In this document: positions 1-7,121 of the stretch, piece by piece
How the letters are laid out: each line of letters begins with the position of its first letter
Position numbering within the stretch: the stretch's first letter is position 1
Assembly (NCBI GenBank): GCA_905235825.1
Contig: CAJONH010000265.1
Coordinates: 1-7,209 of the forward strand
From: Candidatus Gastranaerophilales bacterium
Lineage (GTDB): Bacteria > Cyanobacteriota > Vampirovibrionia > Gastranaerophilales > Gastranaerophilaceae
Length of the DNA: 7,209 bases
Direction: 5' to 3'
Program-made: the position numbers and the translations under genes
The notes under the pieces: generated by a model
Told to the model about the DNA's origin: nothing
What the model saw: the letters and a program-made list of their open reading frames with translations, nothing else
Databases searched by the model: none

Positions 1-288
1 AGGCAAATCCATTCTCGTGAGTTCTTCTGTTGTTTGTGCTGTCGGATCATAAATATCTATGATTCTTTTGTGTATTCTCATCTCAAAGTGCTCTCTTGAT
101 TTTTTATCAACGTGAGGCGAGCGAAGTACACAATACAAACGACGTTTTGTAGGTAACGGTACAGGCCCTGCAACTCTTGCATCGGTTTTCTTTACCACAT
201 CCACTATTTTTGCCGCAGATAAATCAATTAGTTTATGATCGTATGCTTTCAAACAAACTCTGATTCTTTGTTGCTTGCTTTCGTTCAT
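1..288 (-). CDS. rpsJ: 30S ribosomal protein S10 (C-terminus cut by the window edge)
   Basis: S10 is a small-subunit ribosomal protein of the 30S head and also the NusE partner of NusB in transcription antitermination. The 96 codons present start MNESKQQRIRVCLKAYDHKL and include the family landmarks KAYDHKLID, GPVPLPTKRR, YCVLRSPHVDKKSREHFE, HKRIIDIYDP and a final TRMDLP. S10 is usually about 100-105 residues, so only some 8 codons lie beyond the left edge. The start is fixed by a strong AAGGAAG Shine-Dalgarno five bases upstream of the ATG. The YCVLRSPHVDK...SREHFE...HKRIIDIY stretch resembles cyanobacterial-type S10 more than Proteobacteria or Firmicutes, from memory of those families. The gene is more GC-rich than the upstream genes (about 48 percent in a 60-base sample), as expected of a conserved ribosomal gene. 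Its upstream neighbour is an envelope-type gene and not tuf, which often precedes rpsJ in str-type clusters. What follows it lies outside the window. Confidence 0.97.
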   Translation of the reverse strand, partial: MNESKQQRIRVCLKAYDHKLIDLSAAKIVDVVKKTDARVAGPVPLPTKRRLYCVLRSPHVDKKSREHFEMRIHKRIIDIYDPTAQTTEELTRMDLP

Positions 289-419
289 TTTTACTTCCTT
301 TTACTACTATACTATTCAGATTTGTCATTTCATCGGCTTTGCTTTTGCATGTTTTACAGGCATCACCCGTACGATTATTTCCTTCATGATTTGCCGATTT
401 TACGACACCCTGACTTAGC
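289..419 (-). promoter_or_regulatory. Predicted 5' leader of the rpsJ transcript
   Basis: If the promoter at 426-454 is used, the mRNA would begin near 419 and carry a leader of about 130 nt before rpsJ. The leader is richer in GC than the flanking spacer. It holds a perfect 6-base long-range complement: ATCGGC on the RNA (393-398) against GCCGAT (332-337), enclosing 55 nt. It also contains small out-of-frame reading frames without a clear ribosome binding site, for example a 20-codon one at 325-387. Ribosomal protein operons are often autoregulated through such leaders, but I do not recognise a known S10-leader fold here, so a regulatory role is inference. Confidence 0.35.
294..300 (-). promoter_or_regulatory. 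Ribosome binding site of rpsJ
   Basis: The minus strand reads AAGGAAG, five bases before the rpsJ ATG. It is a near-consensus Shine-Dalgarno sequence and the strongest seen in the window, fitting a highly translated ribosomal gene. It settles the S10 start codon. Confidence 0.85.
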
Positions 420-425
420 ATTCTA

Positions 426-454
426 AGTTTATGATAAACAAAATGTGCCGTCAA
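426..454 (-). promoter_or_regulatory. Predicted sigma-70 promoter of rpsJ
   Basis: On the minus strand, TTGACG (449-454, five of six matches to the -35 consensus) is followed after exactly 17 bases by TAAACT (426-431, four of six matches to the -10 consensus). Transcription would begin near 419. The spacing is ideal and the position directly upstream of rpsJ makes sense, but the -10 is imperfect. Confidence 0.55.
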
Positions 455-545
455 CATGTATTTTCGCTTTTTTGTACCTTTTCTTAATATTTCTTTATTT
501 CTTTATTAATTTTCTTGACAAGTTTGATAAAAAGCATCTCCTATG
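455..545. other. AT-rich spacer between the SGNH gene and the rpsJ promoter
   Basis: This stretch follows the stop codon of the SGNH-like gene. On the minus strand it is purine-rich, with repeated AAGAAA and AAATAAAG runs. I see no GC-rich hairpin followed by a U-tract, so no strong intrinsic terminator for the upstream operon. Read-through into rpsJ is therefore possible, as is factor-dependent termination. No gene is visible. Confidence 0.6.
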
Positions 546-1544
546 TTAATTAATATATTTATGGGCAAATTTTTTTGTAAACACACTCCAAGCCTTCGCA
601 TTCGGATGCCAACCTGCTATATCAGCATTTAATTTATAGTTTTTATCAAAATAAAATCCGGTTATATCACTTGAACGTACTATCTTTATATCTGTTTCTT
701 GTTCTATTTCTTTCCATACATTTGAATTTATAATATCCGAATTAAATTTTATTGCAAATTCGCCATCTGTTAATGACATTTTTTCATCGTATATTACAAT
801 TATAAATTTTGCATTCGGTGCTATCTTTTTCAATTTCTCATTTGCATTTATAATTATATTTTTTAAATACAGATTAATACCTTCTATATTTGGATAATCC
901 TGCAATATTTTAGTAACATTCATACTAAAAAATATATATCTGAAAACCTTAAAATTATCAAAAAAACCAATTATATTTTTGTGATTATACATAATCGGAT
1001 ATACCCAATGCATAAAAAAATATGATAAATATCTGTTTATATGATCATACATATAAACATAGATAATATATTCACTATCATTTATTAAATTTTTATAATT
1101 GTTATTATAGTCATCATATAAATCTGATAAAGAACTTAGTAAACTATACCCGCATTGTGAATAATTTAATACAGGACGATTTGTATATTCCGATAACAAA
1201 TAAGAAAAACTTTCTTGTTTTTTCAGCCCATGCCCGTATGCATAAGAACAGCCTAAAACTATTATCGGATGTTTAACATAGTTATTGTTAAAAAGTCTTC
1301 TTTCTTCACCGCAAAACTCTTTATATTTTTCATCATTATTTTCCAGCCGAATAAAATTATCAGGCATTGACTCCGTTTGATATTCGGAAAGATTTACATT
1401 TAAATTATCAAAATTATTTATAAAATTTAAAAATGCAGAATGACCGGTATCTTTAGCTTTGATATCAACTATAAATCCGAGTACAAAATATAAAACTGCA
1501 AAAATAACAGTATTAAACACTATTATAAAAACAAATTTTCTCAT
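546..1544 (-). CDS. Membrane-anchored SGNH/GDSL-like hydrolase or O-acyltransferase family protein
   Basis: This 332-residue protein is probably an anchored extracytoplasmic esterase or acyltransferase acting on a surface glycan or lipid. A single hydrophobic segment near residues 4-26, without an evident cleavage site, suggests a signal anchor. The SGNH-type blocks are: VLGCSYAYGHGL, with Ser100 as the likely nucleophile; NYSQCGYSLLSSL, with Gly132 as the block II glycine; YVYMYDHINRY near 163-172 in the block III position; and AGWHPNAKAW, with His313 as the likely catalytic histidine. The nearest acidic residue before that His is Asp308, five residues upstream rather than the usual three, so the triad is not textbook. 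The gene starts five bases after the stop of the upstream membrane protein and has only a weak GAGAAAA ribosome site, which suggests translational coupling. It is very AT-rich. The fold family is fairly likely; the substrate is unknown, and an inactive homologue cannot be excluded. Confidence 0.7.
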   Translation of the reverse strand: MRKFVFIIVFNTVIFAVLYFVLGFIVDIKAKDTGHSAFLNFINNFDNLNVNLSEYQTESMPDNFIRLENNDEKYKEFCGEERRLFNNNYVKHPIIVLGCSYAYGHGLKKQESFSYLLSEYTNRPVLNYSQCGYSLLSSLSDLYDDYNNNYKNLINDSEYIIYVYMYDHINRYLSYFFMHWVYPIMYNHKNIIGFFDNFKVFRYIFFSMNVTKILQDYPNIEGINLYLKNIIINANEKLKKIAPNAKFIIVIYDEKMSLTDGEFAIKFNSDIINSNVWKEIEQETDIKIVRSSDITGFYFDKNYKLNADIAGWHPNAKAWSVFTKKFAHKYIN

Positions 1545-1549
1545 TTTTC

Positions 1550-3676
1550 TCAGATAGAAACATACTCATAAGACAATATTGTTTTTTTTAAATTAATTTC
1601 ATCATTATAATATTCATTATAAAATTCTTGTTGTAAAAATTTATCGGTTTTCTTCAAATATTTTTCTGCCATATCATCTTTTCCTAATTTTTTATATATT
1701 AATGCAATAACAAAATAAAGCTCATTTTCTCTTAACAAAAGGTTATCTGCTTTTAAAAAATATTTCAATGCTTGATTGTAATCATCAGAAAGAATGTATA
1801 ATTGAGCTGACTCAATTAAAAACTTTATATTCTCGGAATCTTTTTTAATTAATATTTGATATAAGTTTTGTGCTTCTGCTATATTATCTTTTATTTTATA
1901 TATCTGTGCCATATTAATTAAGGAATCATAATCATCGGAATTATGTTTATTATATTGTCTATATAATTCCAGTGCTTTATCGTAATTTTTATTTTGAAAA
2001 TTAATTGCTGCCTTTGCTTTTAGTAAAATGTCATCATTTCCATATTTTTTCTCTAATTGTTCGATTTTATCAATTGTTAAATTAATTTTATCGTATGAGT
2101 CTATATCTTTATATGAAATTGTTTTAAAAAGATTATACTTTTCTTTTATTGGCTTTTCTATTATTTCCTCTATATAAATAAGTCTTTTTTTAAAATTTTC
2201 TTCCGCCCATAATGTATCAGAAACAGTAAATCCTTTAATATTATGTTTATATATATATCTGTATAGTTTAGTATCAATATACTCTAACATATTATAATAA
2301 TGACCTATTTTGGGCGGAACTCTGTCATTTTGTTTTATAGACGATATATAATTACTCAAATTTTTCGAATTTACAAAATTTTCAGGTAAAATTGCCGACT
2401 CTCCAAACAAAGAATATACAATTAAAAATTTATCAAATGTATGCAATGTTTTCTTATCATCATAATTACTATGTACCGCTGTTAAATATCCGGGAATAAA
2501 AAACAATGAAAAAACTATTATTATAATAAACAAAATAACTGATATTACGATTTTTGATATTTTAGAATTAAAACACAAATATCCCAAATACATTAAAATA
2601 ACATATATCATTATGTGAATTTGTATTAAAGGAAAGAAAAATAAATCGAATAGAAAATACTCTCTGGCAGAACCTGCCAATATTGTGGAATAAGCAGTCA
2701 ATAAAAAACCGCTTATAAGAAAAATACCGCAATATAATATTTTATTTCCATTTATATTCTTATGTTTCAGTAAATACAGTTTAAGACTAATTAAAGAAAA
2801 TAAAAAAGCACACCAATATAAATATTTTTGAATAAATAATTTGGAAATAAATTCTTTTGTAAAGATACTTATATTAGATAAATTTTCTATCAAATTATCT
2901 ATAATACTATAGTCTGATAATGTACCAAATGAAGATAAACTATAATTCCCTACACTTACATAAAAAATATATAACCCGGCAAAAAATGACAATACAAGAC
3001 AGAATATATATTTATTTATCAATTCTTTTCTATAAAAAAACATAATTAAAACTAAAGAAATAAATGCAGGTATATTTATAAACTCACTCCACATTCCAAG
3101 CAAAAGAGCATTTATACAATATAAAATCATTAGTTTTTTGCTGATTTTATTCTTATATAACAAAACAGAAAAAATCACATAAAAAAAAGAAAAAAATACA
3201 ATATATCCGCCTGAATATTCACAAAAAACCGTCATTTGCCTAATTCCACAAAATAACTCATTTAAATGCAGAGGAGCAGATATTGTCAAAAAGGCTAACG
3301 GTAAAATAATAATATTTTCTTTTCGCAATAAGTAGTTTTTTTTATTATCAGATAAATAAAATCCTTTTGAAAAAGTTATTATTAAAAACATATAAAGAAA
3401 ACTTATAAAAGAACAAACAAATATATTTGCTCTAAAGTCTTCAGGATTCATAGAAAAAATATCAGGTAATATTTTATAATATAAATAGTTAAATATCAGA
3501 GAAGGTAATCTGGATGAAGGATAGAAGTTATTTGGTATATCAATACTATATATAAAAAATCTATCATGGCTAAGCATATATAAAGATTGATTATACATAA
3601 AGAAAATAACAAAACAAAAGAAAAATAATAAAATATTAATTATCAAAAATACTTTCTTATTTTTTACTAAGTTCAT
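1550..3676 (-). CDS. Polytopic membrane protein with C-terminal TPR repeats (possible GT-C-like glycosyltransferase)
   Basis: I do not recognise a named gene. The protein has 708 residues from the chosen ATG. About 11 hydrophobic segments are visible, near residues 8-27, 85-103, 121-138, 157-174, 180-195, 200-215, 222-241, 285-303, 313-332, 341-368 and 375-395. The first loop contains SHDRFFIYSIDIPNN (36-50), and later loops hold CEYSGGYI and GMWSEFINIP. This arrangement recalls GT-C-fold, polyprenyl-phosphate-sugar-dependent transferases and the DUF6056-type group, but the match is from memory and weak. About 150 soluble residues follow the last membrane segment, then four TPR-like units near 548-684 (for example NYDKALELYRQYNKH and DDYNQALKYFLKAD). 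With the N-terminus inside, 11 segments place the TPR part outside the cytoplasm. The ATG at 3676 is preferred because AAGGAA lies six bases upstream. Longer starts at 3751 or 3721 would overlap the helicase gene and lack such a site. Base composition is very AT-rich, 15 percent GC in one 60-base sample. Confidence 0.75.
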   Translation of the reverse strand: MNLVKNKKVFLIINILLFFFCFVIFFMYNQSLYMLSHDRFFIYSIDIPNNFYPSSRLPSLIFNYLYYKILPDIFSMNPEDFRANIFVCSFISFLYMFLIITFSKGFYLSDNKKNYLLRKENIIILPLAFLTISAPLHLNELFCGIRQMTVFCEYSGGYIVFFSFFYVIFSVLLYKNKISKKLMILYCINALLLGMWSEFINIPAFISLVLIMFFYRKELINKYIFCLVLSFFAGLYIFYVSVGNYSLSSFGTLSDYSIIDNLIENLSNISIFTKEFISKLFIQKYLYWCAFLFSLISLKLYLLKHKNINGNKILYCGIFLISGFLLTAYSTILAGSAREYFLFDLFFFPLIQIHIMIYVILMYLGYLCFNSKISKIVISVILFIIIIVFSLFFIPGYLTAVHSNYDDKKTLHTFDKFLIVYSLFGESAILPENFVNSKNLSNYISSIKQNDRVPPKIGHYYNMLEYIDTKLYRYIYKHNIKGFTVSDTLWAEENFKKRLIYIEEIIEKPIKEKYNLFKTISYKDIDSYDKINLTIDKIEQLEKKYGNDDILLKAKAAINFQNKNYDKALELYRQYNKHNSDDYDSLINMAQIYKIKDNIAEAQNLYQILIKKDSENIKFLIESAQLYILSDDYNQALKYFLKADNLLLRENELYFVIALIYKKLGKDDMAEKYLKKTDKFLQQEFYNEYYNDEINLKKTILSYEYVSI

Positions 3677-3682
3677 ATTAAA

Positions 3683-3688
3683 TTCCTT
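3683..3688 (-). promoter_or_regulatory. Ribosome binding site of the TPR membrane protein, overlapping the helicase stop codon
   Basis: The minus strand reads AAGGAA six bases before the ATG at 3676, and it shares bases with the helicase TAA stop (3687-3689). It decides the start of the membrane protein and implies that both genes are read from one mRNA, with ribosomes terminating on the next gene's binding site. Confidence 0.75.
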
Positions 3689-6600
3689 AATCAACCGAGA
3701 AAATATCCTGTAAATCGGCATAAGTAAGAGTTTTACTGATATTTCTATCAACCGATATTACCGAATCAACAAGATTTCTCTTATCCTGTTTTAGTTTTTG
3801 AATTTTTTCCTCAACCGTATTTTTTGTAATTAAGCGGTAAACAAAAACCTTTTTAGTCTGACCGATACGATAAGCACGGTCTGTTGCCTGATCTTCGACG
3901 GCAGGATTCCACCACGGGTCGTAATGAATAACATAATCAGCTCCCGTAAGATTTAATCCGGTACCGCCGGCTTTTAAGCTGACAAGAAATATCGGAATTG
4001 AATCATCATTATTAAATCTTTCAACAACTTCCTGTCTGTTCTTTGTTGACCCTGTTAAGTATTCGTGTTTTATACCTTCTTTTACGAGCCACTCTTTTAT
4101 AATATCAAGCATATCGACAAATTGTGAGAATAAAAGTATTCTGTGATTTTCCGATATAATTTCTTCCAGCATTGTTTTCAACTGTTCAAATTTACCCGAT
4201 GTTTCAATATGTTTTTTATCATCTTTATCATACAATCTGGGATGACAGCATATTTGACGTAATCTTAACAATGCGGAGAATATACTCATGCGGCTTTTTT
4301 CAAGTCCGTTTTCGGCAATTGATTTAAACAATTCTTCTTTCGTAGAATCAAGCACTTCAAGATAAAAGTCTTTTTGTTCGGGAGTAAGTTCGCAATATGC
4401 AATATTTTCAACTTTATCGGGAAGATCTTTTGCAACATCCCGTTTCATACGTCGGAGAATAAACGGATAAATTTGGTTTTTCAAACGTTTTTCTACGATT
4501 TTTTCGCCCCTATCGACTATTGGAGTTACATACCTGTAATTAAATTCATTCAAATTGAGCAAAAATCCCGGCATAAGAAAATCAAACACACTCCAAAGTT
4601 CTTCAAGTTTATTTTCAATCGGAGTACCGGAAAGAGCAAGTTTATGTTTTGCACTTAGCATTTTTATGCATTTTGCGGTTTGAGATTCCGGATTTTTTAT
4701 ATTTTGCGATTCATCTAAAATTATGTAGCGGAAATCGAATTTTTTAAGGTGTTCTATATCCCGTCTTATCAGTGCATAACTGGTAATTATAATATCATTT
4801 TTAGGAATTTCTTTAAAATGTTCTTTTCTTTCCGTACCGCTTAATTTTAAACACTTTAAGGAGGGAATAAATTTCTGAACTTCATTTTCCCAGTTAAATA
4901 CGACGGAAGTAGGACACACAACGAGTGCGGGGGCTTTTTTATCTTTTTCTTTTGCTTTTTGAATCAAGGTAAGAGCCTGCAAAGTTTTACCAAGACCCAT
5001 ATCATCAGCAAGAATACCGTTTAAACCGTATTTATAAAGGAACCATAACCAGCTAAAACCCTTATGCTGATATTCTCTAAGCTCAGCATTAACACCCTTC
5101 GGAAGCGTTGCATTATCCATAGTTGAAAATGTAGAAATTTGTTTCCAAAATATCGAAAATTTACGGCTCATTTTTAGTTTAAAACCGAGATTTTTCATTT
5201 CGGAAATTAAGCCTGCACGATACGTTTTAACTATATATTTATTTTCATCGTTTTTATAAACATCAAACGAATTAAATGATTTAAGAACAGATAAAACATC
5301 CTGTCCCGGAACTTCAACAAATCCGTGGCTTTTAACTCTGTAATATTTATCACCTTCTATAATCAAATTATATATATCATCAAAAGAAATTATTTCCTCA
5401 CCGACTTTTCCGTATAATGCCACCTCAAAACTATCGGAGGAATTTACGGAAAAATCAATATCGGCAACCATTTCAAACGGTTCAGCAGAAAGTTTAAAGA
5501 AGGACATATCATCTTTTTCTTCAAATTTCCAGCCGTCGCCTGCCTGTTTTAAATAATAATTATAAAAATCTATTGCATTTTCTTTTTCTATTGCGAGATT
5601 ATTTGTCTGCATAGGGGCAAATTTACACGCTAACAGCATTTTATATGCATTTTCTTCGTGGGTAATATTGCGTTTAACCCAGTATAAAAGGTCTTCTTTC
5701 GGTTTTTTGATTGTAACATAAGGACTTTTTGAGGAAGATTTTGAGTAAGCCACACGAGTTCCGTCATAATCAAATTCCAATTCGGCTTTTAAAGCACCGT
5801 CGTAATCAAGTCCCATTGTTACGACATTTATGGGCGGACGCTGTTCTAAAGTTAATTTATCAATAATTTCGGATACTTCACAAGGAATTAACTCTCTTAA
5901 CTTAGGTAATTCCTCATATAAAAACTTAGCCCCGTCGGCATCTTTAACATCCGTAAAGGTTGATTTTATAAGATTTTGCGGTAATGCTCCGAGTGCTATA
6001 TTAATAGGGAATATTTTATTTTTATACCTTCCCCATTTTAATTGACGTGAAAAATATCTGACTTCTTCAAACGGAATAATATCGTCTTTATCGGGTCTTT
6101 GCCAGTAAAGAGAAAGTAACACATTTCCCACCATAGAAAAATTTACCGACAATGAAAGTTTCCATTCATCATTTCCAAAGACAAGTTTATCTTTTGTTCT
6201 GCCGTCAATAACATCATCAGCTCTGGCTAAAAGCTGGAAAAATCCGTCAAATTTGGTAATAGGTATGTCATACCAGCCTGCTTTTTTATCAAGACGGGAA
6301 TTTTTCAATAATAACTGAAAAATAGCCAATTCAACCATTTGTGAATTATTAAGTTCAAAATCCTCCGTTGTCTTTTGAGCGGTAATAACGGCTTTTAATA
6401 GTGCTTCTATATCCCTTATAACTTTTCCTGTGTTTCTATCCATAACAAGAATAGAGAAAAAATTCTGTCTTCTTTTGGGATTGAAATGAAAAACATATCC
6501 GCCCTGCGGATTAGAATTCATTTCAGTTTCGGTATCCGAATAATCAGGTTTAACTTTAAAACGTCTTTCAAGAAATTCATCGTAAATATGATTATCTATA

Positions 6601-6863
6601 GCCTGCATTGCCACAGCAATTGAATGTTTGCACCATTTTTCTTTTAAAGGACAAGAGCAGGAAGGTTCAACCTCTCCTTTTTTAAATTTTAATTCCACAT
6701 TATAAAAAGACTTAAAATTGCCTTTTACTTTAGCTTTAATACCTGTTTTACCGACCTCAAAAGATTCCACCTGACCTTTTTGATGATACTCGTAACCTCT
6801 ACGCCAGCTTCCCGGTGTTGAATTATCTTTTAAATACTTATAATTAAAATTACAAACAGTCAT
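3687..6863 (-). CDS. SWIM zinc-finger SNF2-family DNA-dependent ATPase/helicase
   Basis: This is a nucleic-acid-stimulated ATPase of the bacterial Swi2/Snf2 group, expected to move along duplex DNA or remodel protein-nucleic acid complexes in the cytoplasm. The protein is 1058 residues from the ATG. A SWIM zinc finger (Cys69, Cys71, Cys78, His80) lies near the N-terminus. A long middle region, about 100-580, matches the position of the SNF2-associated domain of this family. The two RecA-like lobes follow: ADDMGLGKTLQALT (Walker A lysine at 626), LDESQN (Walker B, DESQ 717-720), SGTPIENKLEELW (from 745), LLFSQF (910-915), SLKAGGTGLNL (962-972) and DQATDRAYRIGQ (991-1002, with arginine-finger candidates Arg996 and Arg999). 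All core motifs are intact and the length is normal for the family. A TTG start at 6887 would add eight residues but lies almost at the predicted transcription start and has no ribosome site, so the ATG preceded by AAGAGAG is preferred. The cellular role of these proteins is poorly defined. Confidence 0.93.
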   Translation of the reverse strand: MTVCNFNYKYLKDNSTPGSWRRGYEYHQKGQVESFEVGKTGIKAKVKGNFKSFYNVELKFKKGEVEPSCSCPLKEKWCKHSIAVAMQAIDNHIYDEFLERRFKVKPDYSDTETEMNSNPQGGYVFHFNPKRRQNFFSILVMDRNTGKVIRDIEALLKAVITAQKTTEDFELNNSQMVELAIFQLLLKNSRLDKKAGWYDIPITKFDGFFQLLARADDVIDGRTKDKLVFGNDEWKLSLSVNFSMVGNVLLSLYWQRPDKDDIIPFEEVRYFSRQLKWGRYKNKIFPINIALGALPQNLIKSTFTDVKDADGAKFLYEELPKLRELIPCEVSEIIDKLTLEQRPPINVVTMGLDYDGALKAELEFDYDGTRVAYSKSSSKSPYVTIKKPKEDLLYWVKRNITHEENAYKMLLACKFAPMQTNNLAIEKENAIDFYNYYLKQAGDGWKFEEKDDMSFFKLSAEPFEMVADIDFSVNSSDSFEVALYGKVGEEIISFDDIYNLIIEGDKYYRVKSHGFVEVPGQDVLSVLKSFNSFDVYKNDENKYIVKTYRAGLISEMKNLGFKLKMSRKFSIFWKQISTFSTMDNATLPKGVNAELREYQHKGFSWLWFLYKYGLNGILADDMGLGKTLQALTLIQKAKEKDKKAPALVVCPTSVVFNWENEVQKFIPSLKCLKLSGTERKEHFKEIPKNDIIITSYALIRRDIEHLKKFDFRYIILDESQNIKNPESQTAKCIKMLSAKHKLALSGTPIENKLEELWSVFDFLMPGFLLNLNEFNYRYVTPIVDRGEKIVEKRLKNQIYPFILRRMKRDVAKDLPDKVENIAYCELTPEQKDFYLEVLDSTKEELFKSIAENGLEKSRMSIFSALLRLRQICCHPRLYDKDDKKHIETSGKFEQLKTMLEEIISENHRILLFSQFVDMLDIIKEWLVKEGIKHEYLTGSTKNRQEVVERFNNDDSIPIFLVSLKAGGTGLNLTGADYVIHYDPWWNPAVEDQATDRAYRIGQTKKVFVYRLITKNTVEEKIQKLKQDKRNLVDSVISVDRNISKTLTYADLQDIFSVD

Positions 6864-6895
6864 AAACTCTCTTGTATCGTTCTGCAAAAAAACCG

Positions 6896-6901
6896 ATTAT
6901 A
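6896..6901 (-). promoter_or_regulatory. Predicted -10 element of the helicase operon promoter
   Basis: The minus strand has a perfect TATAAT, placing the transcription start near 6889, about 25 bases before the ATG at 6863. The hexamer 17 bases upstream (6919-6924, ATCTTT) is a poor -35, so the promoter may be weak, activator-dependent, or simply tolerant because the region is AT-rich. It would serve the three genes from the helicase to the SGNH protein. Confidence 0.5.
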
Positions 6902-7121
6902 TACTATCTTAATGATATAAAGATGTAATTTCCCTTTCAGCTGTTATTTTAAAATCTGCCGACTTTTTAAAGCTGTCTTCCGCTTCGGTTGAGCAGTAAT
7001 ATTCAGTTTAACTTTATCTGAATTCATTGTACAAGAAAATTATCTTTTTGGCAATAATAAAAGTTTTGTAAAATACTGTATATTTAAAATATTGATTGAT
7101 ATAATAAAAATAATACCATTA
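6902..7121. other. AT-rich intergenic region upstream of the helicase operon
   Basis: No confident gene is seen here. On the minus strand there is a 27-codon frame starting at an ATG (7025-7027) and ending at 6944. An overlapping frame of about 32 codons in another phase ends at 6909 and has no usual start codon. Neither has a clear ribosome binding site. From about 7040 to 7120 the DNA is very AT-rich, without recognisable motifs, and could hold further promoter elements. Confidence 0.5.

Noticed and set aside
325..387. A 20-codon minus-strand frame (MKEIIVRV...) in the rpsJ leader as a leader peptide.
   Set aside because: No Shine-Dalgarno sequence precedes it, and it lacks the run of a repeated amino acid expected of an attenuation peptide.
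233..457. Minus-strand reading frame of 74 codons with a CKTC motif in the rpsJ leader.
   Set aside because: It runs 56 bases into rpsJ in another phase, its ATG at 457 lies upstream of the predicted transcription start and has no ribosome site, and the composition is not convincing. An internal ATG at 420-422 has the same problems.
515..547. Plus-strand TTGACA as the -35 of a rightward promoter.
   Set aside because: The nearest TAT-like box (TATGTT, 542-547) is 21 bases away and transcription would run antisense into the SGNH gene. Probably chance in AT-rich DNA.
3677..3751. Upstream starts (3751, 3721) for the TPR membrane protein.
   Set aside because: They overlap the end of the helicase gene, and the ATG at 3676 has a good AAGGAA site at proper spacing directly before the first membrane segment.
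4374..4658. Plus-strand 94-codon open frame.
   Set aside because: It lies entirely antisense to the conserved helicase lobes and looks like no protein I recognise: a shadow frame.
5830..6045. Plus-strand 71-codon open frame.
   Set aside because: Antisense to the middle region of the helicase gene, with no supporting signals.
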